From contig NZ_BAAARN010000003.1 of the NCBI RefSeq assembly GCF_039532215.1, forward strand, positions 124,001 through 188,000: a DNA stretch of 64,000 nt, in the 5' to 3' direction. This document shows positions 58,796 to 64,000 of this stretch, piece by piece; position 1 is the stretch's first letter; each line of letters opens with the position of its first letter. Below the pieces are notes generated by a model. The model did no database searches. It was not told where the DNA came from and saw nothing but the letters and a program-made list of their open reading frames with translations. This DNA comes from Pedococcus aerophilus. Its GTDB lineage: Bacteria; Actinomycetota; Actinomycetes; Actinomycetales; Dermatophilaceae. Made by a program: the position numbers and the translations under genes.

Positions 58796-60901
58796 ATGAG
58801 CACGACAGAACACGGTCGCACCACCTCGATGCGCGGCGCGCCCGTGTGGACCCGGATCCTGCTCCTGCTCACCGTCGCGCTGGTCGGCGCCTACACCGTG
58901 TGGACGTTCCCCGGGGTCCGCCCGGCACCGGGCTTCGACCCGCGCTTCGACGGCCTGCTGCAAGGTGGTGCGTACACGTGCCTGGCTGTGTTTGCCGTGA
59001 TCGGCACCTGGCAGCGGCGCACGGCGTCGGCGGTGTCGTGGTTCATCGTGGCCTTCCTCGTGCTGAGGGCAGTGGGCTTCGGCATCGCCCTCACCGGCCT
59101 TGGCCTGGGGCACACGCCCTCCTACCCCTCCTGGGCAGATGCCGCGTGGCTCGCGTCCTCGCTGTGCCTGTTCGTCGGCCTGGTGCTGCGGCTGCGCATC
59201 CTGTCCCGGCGACGGGGAATGCTGATCATCCTCGACGCGGTGAGCGTGTCACTGGTCGCCCTCGGTCTCGTGATCAACGCGCTCGACAGCCCGCTGCAGG
59301 CGCTGGCCGGCGTTGGTGTGGCGAGACCGGCCATCGTCATGAACATCGTCTACCCGGTTCTGGACGTCGCCCTGCTCGTCGCCACCGCCTGGCTCCTCAC
59401 GACCGCGCGCTCACGGATCACGCGAGCCGACCTGGCCCTGGTCGCCGGAGTCGTCACGCTAGCCGTGGTCGACGTGGCGTACTTCGTCCTGCTGGCTGAA
59501 GGCCTGTGGCGACCCGGGACCTGGGTGAGCTCACTGTCCACCATCGCGACCCTGGTCGTCGCCACCTCGGTCGCCCTCCCGCGGCTGGCCTGGCGCGCCA
59601 GGAGGACGCCCTTGCGTCGCACAGGGGAGCTCCCGGCCGCAGACCTCGCGTCGGGGATCAACGTGCCCGCCGCCCTCGTGGGAATCCTCATCGTCGTGTG
59701 CGCCTTGTCCGGGTACATCATCCCCGCCGTTGCGCCTGCCCTCCTCTGCTACGGGGTGGGCGGGGCCATCGCCATCACCCGAGGCGTGCTCACGGTGCGC
59801 TCGGTTCAGCTCGAAGCCCAGCGGGTGCTGGGTGTGGCGAGCGTCGACGTCCAGCTGTTCAAGTCGCTCGTCGACGCCTCTGGGGAGCTGATCGGCATCG
59901 CCGGAGCCGACGGTCGGCTGTTGTACCTCAACCCTGCCGGACGAGAGTTGCTGCACGTCCGCGACCCTGCGCAGGTACCCGATCTGCACGTCTCGGAGCT
60001 CGTTCCCGGAGTTGGTCCCACCACCTTCGACCGGCGATGGCCGGAGCTGCTGCGACGGGGTCGCTTCGTGGGTGAGGCCGAAGCGATCCCGGTCGACGCC
60101 AGCCCTCCTGTCCCCGTCGAGGTCTCGACCTTCGTGGTCGAGGACCCCGCGCAAGAGGGCGGTGTGGTCGTGGCCACCATCCAGCGCGACATCAGCGAGC
60201 GCCGTCGCAACGAGCGGGCGATGCACGACCTCGCCGAGCAACGGGCCCGACTGCTCCAGCGGCTCGTCAAGGCCCAGGAGGACGAGCGAGCCCGCATCGC
60301 CGGGGACGTCCACGACGACTCCGTGCAGGTGCTGGCCGCCGTGTCGTTGCGGCTGGGGATGCTGCGGCGACACATCGCGAAGCAGGCGCCGTCCCTGGCC
60401 GACGACGTCGAGACCCTGCAGGAGATCGTCTCGATCGCGACCGAGCGCCTGCGCCACCTGCTGTTCGACCTCGAGTCGCTCCCCGAGGGCATGAGCCTGT
60501 CCACCGCGGTGGAGGAGGCAGCCAACTTCATCTTCGCCGGCACCGACGTCGAGGTGCGCGTCGTCGGGGAGAACGACTTGCCGATCCCAGCGGCGGAGCG
60601 CGTGACGATCCACCGCGTGGTCAAGGAGGCCCTCGTCAACGCCCGGAAGCATGCCGGCGCCACGACGGTAGTGGTCGAGCTCGCCGTGTCCGACGACCAC
60701 GCCGTCGCCACCGTCGTCGACGACGGCCGAGGGATCGCGGACGGCGAGGACCGGGACCGGCCCGGTCACCTCGGGCTCTCCGGGATGCGTGACCGTGCGC
60801 AGGTGGCCGGGGCCTCGGTAGAGGTGGTCCGCCGAGCCGAGGGTGGCACCCGGGTCTGCCTGCGGCTGCCCCTGCCGCGGGTCGGCGCCGCCTGCGACTG
60901 A
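58796..60901 (+). CDS. orphan NarL-type sensor histidine kinase
   Basis: 701 aa from the ATG at 58796, with GAGGGGG upstream. About ten N-terminal membrane helices (ILLLLTVALVGAYTVWTFPG and others to residue ~330), a PAS domain (LVDASGELIGIAGADGRLLY and VEVSTFVVEDP), then HisKA_3 with RARIAGDVHDDSVQVLAAVS, and HATPase_c (IHRVVKEALVNARKHAGATT, VDDGRGIADG, GLSGMRDRAQVAGAS). No response regulator or partner gene is adjacent. It shares the plus-strand pair with the phospholipase that separates cysS from ispF. Confidence 0.9.
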   Translation: MSTTEHGRTTSMRGAPVWTRILLLLTVALVGAYTVWTFPGVRPAPGFDPRFDGLLQGGAYTCLAVFAVIGTWQRRTASAVSWFIVAFLVLRAVGFGIALTGLGLGHTPSYPSWADAAWLASSLCLFVGLVLRLRILSRRRGMLIILDAVSVSLVALGLVINALDSPLQALAGVGVARPAIVMNIVYPVLDVALLVATAWLLTTARSRITRADLALVAGVVTLAVVDVAYFVLLAEGLWRPGTWVSSLSTIATLVVATSVALPRLAWRARRTPLRRTGELPAADLASGINVPAALVGILIVVCALSGYIIPAVAPALLCYGVGGAIAITRGVLTVRSVQLEAQRVLGVASVDVQLFKSLVDASGELIGIAGADGRLLYLNPAGRELLHVRDPAQVPDLHVSELVPGVGPTTFDRRWPELLRRGRFVGEAEAIPVDASPPVPVEVSTFVVEDPAQEGGVVVATIQRDISERRRNERAMHDLAEQRARLLQRLVKAQEDERARIAGDVHDDSVQVLAAVSLRLGMLRRHIAKQAPSLADDVETLQEIVSIATERLRHLLFDLESLPEGMSLSTAVEEAANFIFAGTDVEVRVVGENDLPIPAAERVTIHRVVKEALVNARKHAGATTVVVELAVSDDHAVATVVDDGRGIADGEDRDRPGHLGLSGMRDRAQVAGASVEVVRRAEGGTRVCLRLPLPRVGAACD

Positions 60902-61006
60902 CCGACTGTTCACCCTCACCCATGACATCCGTCAGGGGACCGGACGCCGCGCGTCCGAGATGTTGGGGAATGTGCGCCGCTCGCGCACCGCACCCAGGAG
61001 GACCTC

Positions 61007-62644
61007 GTGACCAGACGCACCACCGCCGTCATCGGCGCCCTGTTGCTCGGTGCGGGCGCGGCAGCCGCCGCCCTGCCCGGCACCGCCCTCGCCTCGTACG
61101 ACGGCCACGCCGCCGGCAACGACGGCAAGGGACACCACGCAGCGCCGGGCGCCCTTCCCGACGGCTACACCAACCTCGTCGTGATCTACGAGGAGAACCA
61201 CTCGTTCGACAACCTGTACGGCGGGTGGGGCCGCATCGGCGGCGACACCGTCAACGGCGCGACCCGGCCGGCGGTGACCCAGGTGGCCCAGGACGGCACG
61301 GCATACGGGTGCCTGCTCCAGGACGACGTCAACCTGGCCACGCCCCCGCAACCGAACACCTGCCAGGACGCCGGCCACGGTGTCCCGGCCAGCAGCTTCA
61401 CCAACGACGCCTTCACCATCGACGACTACATCGAGCCGTCGGACACCACGTGTGCCCCCGAGGGGGTCTTCGCCCCCAACGGCGTCCTCAAGGGCACAGG
61501 CCTCCCGGGTGGCTGCACCCGCGACCAGGTCCACCGGTTCTACCAGGAGCAGTACCAGCTCGACGGCGGCAAGCAGGACCGCTACGTGACCGGCTCCGAC
61601 GCCGTCGGCCTGACCATGGGTCGGTACGACACCAGGGCGCTGCCCGTCTACCAGTACCTCCACTCGCACGACGCCCCCCACTACGTCCTCGCCGACAACT
61701 TCTTCCAGGGCGCCTTCGGCGGGTCGTTCCTCAACCACCAGTTCCTCATCTCGGCGCGCGCTCCCCTGGACACGTCGGCCGGCGCACTCGGCGCGAAGAG
61801 CTCGGTGCTGGACAGCAACGGCATGCCGACCACCTACCCGCTCTACAAGCCCACCGAGGCGGTCGTCGACGGCCAGCTCACCCAGAAGTGCAGCGCAGGG
61901 GGCAACGACCCCGTCGCCGCCTGCGGGGACTACGCCGTCAACACCGTCCAGCCCTCGTCGGCCCCGTCGGGCAACGGGGCCAAGATCCCGCTCATCGACG
62001 ACGCGGCCTACCCCAACATCGGTGACCGGCTCAGCGCCGCGAAGGTGAGCTGGAACTGGTACTCCGGCGGGTGGGACGACGCCGTCGCCGGACACCCGGG
62101 CGCGAACTTCCAGTACCACCACCAGCCGTTCGACTACTTCGCGAACTACGCGACCGGCGCCCCCGGCCGCTCACACCTCCAGGACGAGAAGAACTTCATC
62201 GCCTCGGCGAAGAACGGCACGCTCCCCCAGGTCTCCTTCGTCAAGCCGTACGGCTCGGAGAACGAGCACCCCGGGTACGCCAGCGAGCACACCGGCAGCG
62301 ACCACCTCGTCGACCTGCTGCGGACCATCACGCACGGTCCGCAGGCCGACAAGACCCTGGTCGTCGTGACGTACGACGAGTTCGGCGGGTCCTACGACCA
62401 CGTCTCCCCGCCGAGGACCGACGCCTGGGGCCCCGGCACCCGCGTCCCGGCCCTGGTGCTGTCCGCCGGCATGAAGCACTCGGGCGTCAGCCACACGAGC
62501 TACGACACCACGTCGATCCTCGCCACCATCGAGCACGCGTGGGGCCTGGCACCTCTGTCCCCGCGCGACGCGAAGGTCGCCGACCTCTCGGCGGCGATCT
62601 CCGTCGGTGGACGGCACGTCGACAGCCGACCGTCCCACCGCTGA
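61007..62644 (+). CDS. secreted phospholipase C/acid phosphatase-family (phosphoesterase) protein
   Basis: 545 aa, GTG start with AGGAGG 5 bases upstream. Sec signal peptide (VIGALLLGAGAAAAALPGTA). Phosphoesterase family (PLC/acid phosphatase AcpA type): YTNLVVIYEENHSFDNLYGG (metal Glu/Asn), HYVLADNFFQGAFGGSFLNH, VSFVKPYGSENEHPGYASEH and TLVVVTYDEFGGSYDHVSPP with the metal Asp/His. It would hydrolyse phosphodiesters or monoesters outside the cell. Stop faces ispF; a 15-bp terminator lies between them. Confidence 0.9.
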   Translation: MTRRTTAVIGALLLGAGAAAAALPGTALASYDGHAAGNDGKGHHAAPGALPDGYTNLVVIYEENHSFDNLYGGWGRIGGDTVNGATRPAVTQVAQDGTAYGCLLQDDVNLATPPQPNTCQDAGHGVPASSFTNDAFTIDDYIEPSDTTCAPEGVFAPNGVLKGTGLPGGCTRDQVHRFYQEQYQLDGGKQDRYVTGSDAVGLTMGRYDTRALPVYQYLHSHDAPHYVLADNFFQGAFGGSFLNHQFLISARAPLDTSAGALGAKSSVLDSNGMPTTYPLYKPTEAVVDGQLTQKCSAGGNDPVAACGDYAVNTVQPSSAPSGNGAKIPLIDDAAYPNIGDRLSAAKVSWNWYSGGWDDAVAGHPGANFQYHHQPFDYFANYATGAPGRSHLQDEKNFIASAKNGTLPQVSFVKPYGSENEHPGYASEHTGSDHLVDLLRTITHGPQADKTLVVVTYDEFGGSYDHVSPPRTDAWGPGTRVPALVLSAGMKHSGVSHTSYDTTSILATIEHAWGLAPLSPRDAKVADLSAAISVGGRHVDSRPSHR

Positions 62645-62666
62645 GCGCAGCCCAGCGCCGCTCCTG

Positions 62667-62701
62667 CGACGGCCCCGGACCGCCCCGGTCCGGGGCCGTC
62701 G
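62667..62701. terminator. bidirectional terminator between phosphoesterase and ispF
   Basis: 15-base perfect arms 62667-62681 and 62687-62701, 5-base loop. Confidence 0.85.
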
Positions 62702-62723
62702 TCGGTAGGGCGCGCGGCCGGGG

Positions 62724-63209
62724 TCAGGCGGAGTAGACCAGCGCCGTCGCGATCGCCGCGACGCCCTCGCCCCGACCGGTCAGGCCGAGGCCGTCGGTGG
62801 TCGTGCCGCTGAGGGACACCGGGGCGTCGACCGCAGCCGACATGACCTGCTCGGCGAGGTGGCGCTGCGTACCGATCTTGGGGGTGTTGCCGATGACCTG
62901 GACCCCGAGGTTGCCGACCTCGAAGCCGGCCTCGCGCACGAGGCGGGCCGCCTCGGCGAGCAGGACCCGCCCGGCGGCACCGGCCCACTCGGGCCGACCG
63001 GTCCCGAAGTGCAGCCCCAGGTCGCCGATGCCGGCAGCCGAGAACAGTGCGTCGCACGCCGCATGGCAGGCCACGTCGGCGTCGGAGTGCCCGTCCAGCC
63101 CCACTCCCGGCCAGAGCAGCCCCGCCACCCACAACTCCCGGGTCTGGTCGGTCGAGAAGGCGTGGACGTCCACACCGATCCCTGTGCGCGGCATACCGGG
63201 GGTGACCAT
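62724..63209 (-). CDS. ispF: 2-C-methyl-D-erythritol 2,4-cyclodiphosphate synthase
   Basis: 161 aa from the ATG at 63209 (a TTG 12 bases further and an ATG at 63194 are alternatives). IspF motifs: [10 protein letters not shown] and [20 protein letters not shown] (zinc ligands D, H, H), [10 protein letters not shown], the CDP-binding VIGNTPKIG, and [20 protein letters not shown]. Catalyses step five of the MEP isoprenoid pathway. ispD lies upstream on the same strand with a GNAT gene, in the opposite direction, between them. Confidence 0.95.
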   Translation of the reverse strand: MVTPGMPRTGIGVDVHAFSTDQTRELWVAGLLWPGVGLDGHSDADVACHAACDALFSAAGIGDLGLHFGTGRPEWAGAAGRVLLAEAARLVREAGFEVGNLGVQVIGNTPKIGTQRHLAEQVMSAAVDAPVSLSGTTTDGLGLTGRGEGVAAIATALVYSA

Positions 63210-63282
63210 CTCGCCATCCAACCACCGCAGTCGGCGTTAACCAGGTGAACCGGCAAACCCAGCCCCGCTAGCGTGACCGCGC

Positions 63283-63867
63283 ATGAGCGAAGTGCTGCCG
63301 ATCCCTGTCCTCACCGGTGACCTCGTCACCCTGCGAGCGCACGACCCGTCGCACGCGCAAGGAGTCTTCGAACGGGCGGTCGACCCCGTGACGCAGCAGT
63401 TCACGACGGTCCCGCGCGACTACACGCTCGAGATGGCGCACGAGTACGTCACCGAGTTCACCGCCCCGTCGCCCGACCAGATCTGCTGGGCGATCGAGGT
63501 GGACGACACCTATGCGGGGTCGATCGACCTGCGCGTGATGGACGTCGAGGCGGGGGCCGGCTCGCTGGGCTTCGCCACCCACCAGGACTTCCGCGGCCGC
63601 GGTGTGATGACCGATGCCGTCCGCACCGTCGTCCGGTACGCCTTCGACCAGCTCGGCTGGCAGACCTGTCGCTGGCAGGCGCACGTCGGCAACTGGGGCA
63701 GCGCCAAGGCCGTGTGGCGGGTCGGCTTCCCCGTGCCGACGTTCGTCCCCGACCTGCTCGTCGAGCGCGGCCGGCTGATCGACGGGTGGATGAGCACCCT
63801 GCACGCCCCGGCTCCGGCCGAGCCGGTGGCGACGTGGGACGAGGTGCGGGCGGCCCTCAGCCGCTGA
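63283..63867 (+). CDS. GNAT-family (RimJ/RimL type) N-acetyltransferase
   Basis: 194 aa from the ATG at 63283. GNAT fold: VTLRAHDPSHAQGVFERAVD, ICWAIEVDDTYAGSIDLRVM, the acetyl-CoA loop LGFATHQDFRGRGVMTDAVR and VVRYAFDQLGWQTCRWQAHV. Substrate unknown; RimJ/L relatives acetylate ribosomal or other amines. It sits between ispF and ispD and its 3' end overlaps the ispD stop by 11 bases. Confidence 0.88.
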   Translation: MSEVLPIPVLTGDLVTLRAHDPSHAQGVFERAVDPVTQQFTTVPRDYTLEMAHEYVTEFTAPSPDQICWAIEVDDTYAGSIDLRVMDVEAGAGSLGFATHQDFRGRGVMTDAVRTVVRYAFDQLGWQTCRWQAHVGNWGSAKAVWRVGFPVPTFVPDLLVERGRLIDGWMSTLHAPAPAEPVATWDEVRAALSR

Positions 63868-64000
63868 GGTGACGCCGGGCCGTCGCGAGGTCGTCGGGGG
63901 TGGTCACCTTGAAGGCCAACCGATCTCCTTCGACCACGCGCACGTGACCACCGACGGCCTCGACCAGCGCTGCGTCGTCGGTGGCGTGCGCCCCGCTCGC
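63857..64000 (-). CDS. ispD: 2-C-methyl-D-erythritol 4-phosphate cytidylyltransferase, C-terminal part
   Basis: Partial: 47 codons plus stop, running off the window. Reads HATDDAALVEAVGGHVRVVE, then GDRLAFKVTTPDDLATARRH, the conserved IspD C-terminus (TDDA..VEA.G and K.T.P.DL..A). IspD transfers CMP to MEP in the isoprenoid pathway, two steps before IspF. Confidence 0.9.
   Translation of the reverse strand, partial: ASGAHATDDAALVEAVGGHVRVVEGDRLAFKVTTPDDLATARRHLSG

Overview
The window is high-GC DNA (roughly 70 percent by eye) with short intergenic gaps, many GTG starts, frequent 4-base ATGA/GTGA overlaps, and actinobacterial families throughout (class F sortase, Rpf muralytic enzyme, DUF4032, DUF3618/holin pair, LacI/MsmK sugar genes, OtsAB, and an ispD-ispF-cysS-rlmB block). 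I infer a free-living actinobacterium, most likely Micrococcales and possibly Intrasporangiaceae-like; no rRNA or other marker here settles the genus.

Layout. 0.1-2.9 kb: a small Tat-exported protein, a DUF4331 protein and a His/Asp-repeat protein, then a PAS sensor. 3.2-8.7 kb: a leftward operon (amidohydrolase, DUF59, alcohol dehydrogenase, DUF1097 membrane protein, ABM-fold monooxygenase-like protein) facing an AcoR-type activator across a shared promoter that carries a 17-base palindrome. The first three genes match the accessory set of actinobacterial propane monooxygenase clusters, but no monooxygenase subunit is present. 8.8-20.4 kb: stress and envelope genes (Rho-N small protein, HAD, a DUF3618/holin operon, YihY, a MASE1 kinase, HspR-like repressor and Hsp20, YibE/F), a decayed PAS-ANTAR gene, and a GNAT gene split by an in-frame stop. 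20.5-25.2 kb: sortase with CHRD protein, cupredoxin lipoprotein, sugar epimerase, and a polytopic membrane protein. 25.4-30.9 kb: a seven-gene overlapping operon ending in a two-component system. 30.9-37.9 kb: an ECF sigma factor, a response regulator-kinase-GerMN lipoprotein operon resembling MtrAB-LpqB, a STAS/phosphatase-like/ATPase group, and DUF2254.

37.86-41.93 kb is a likely relic integrative island. It is bounded by an intact tRNA-Thr(TGT) gene on the right and by a 36-base copy of that tRNA's 3' half (one mismatch) on the left. It holds a DUF6766 mini-operon, one intact and one broken PAS-ANTAR gene, and no recognisable integrase.

42.2-64.0 kb is mostly housekeeping: aquaporin, an Rpf gene led by a clear c-di-AMP (ydaO-type) riboswitch, a ThrE-like exporter overlapping a Ser/Thr kinase, a CBS protein, otsAB, a LacI regulator facing an MsmK-type ABC ATPase, DUF4032, two RDD proteins, rlmB-cysS, an orphan NarL-type kinase and a phospholipase C-like enzyme, then ispF, a GNAT and the 3' end of ispD. 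The kinase and phospholipase separate ispF from cysS, two genes that are usually close together in Actinobacteria.
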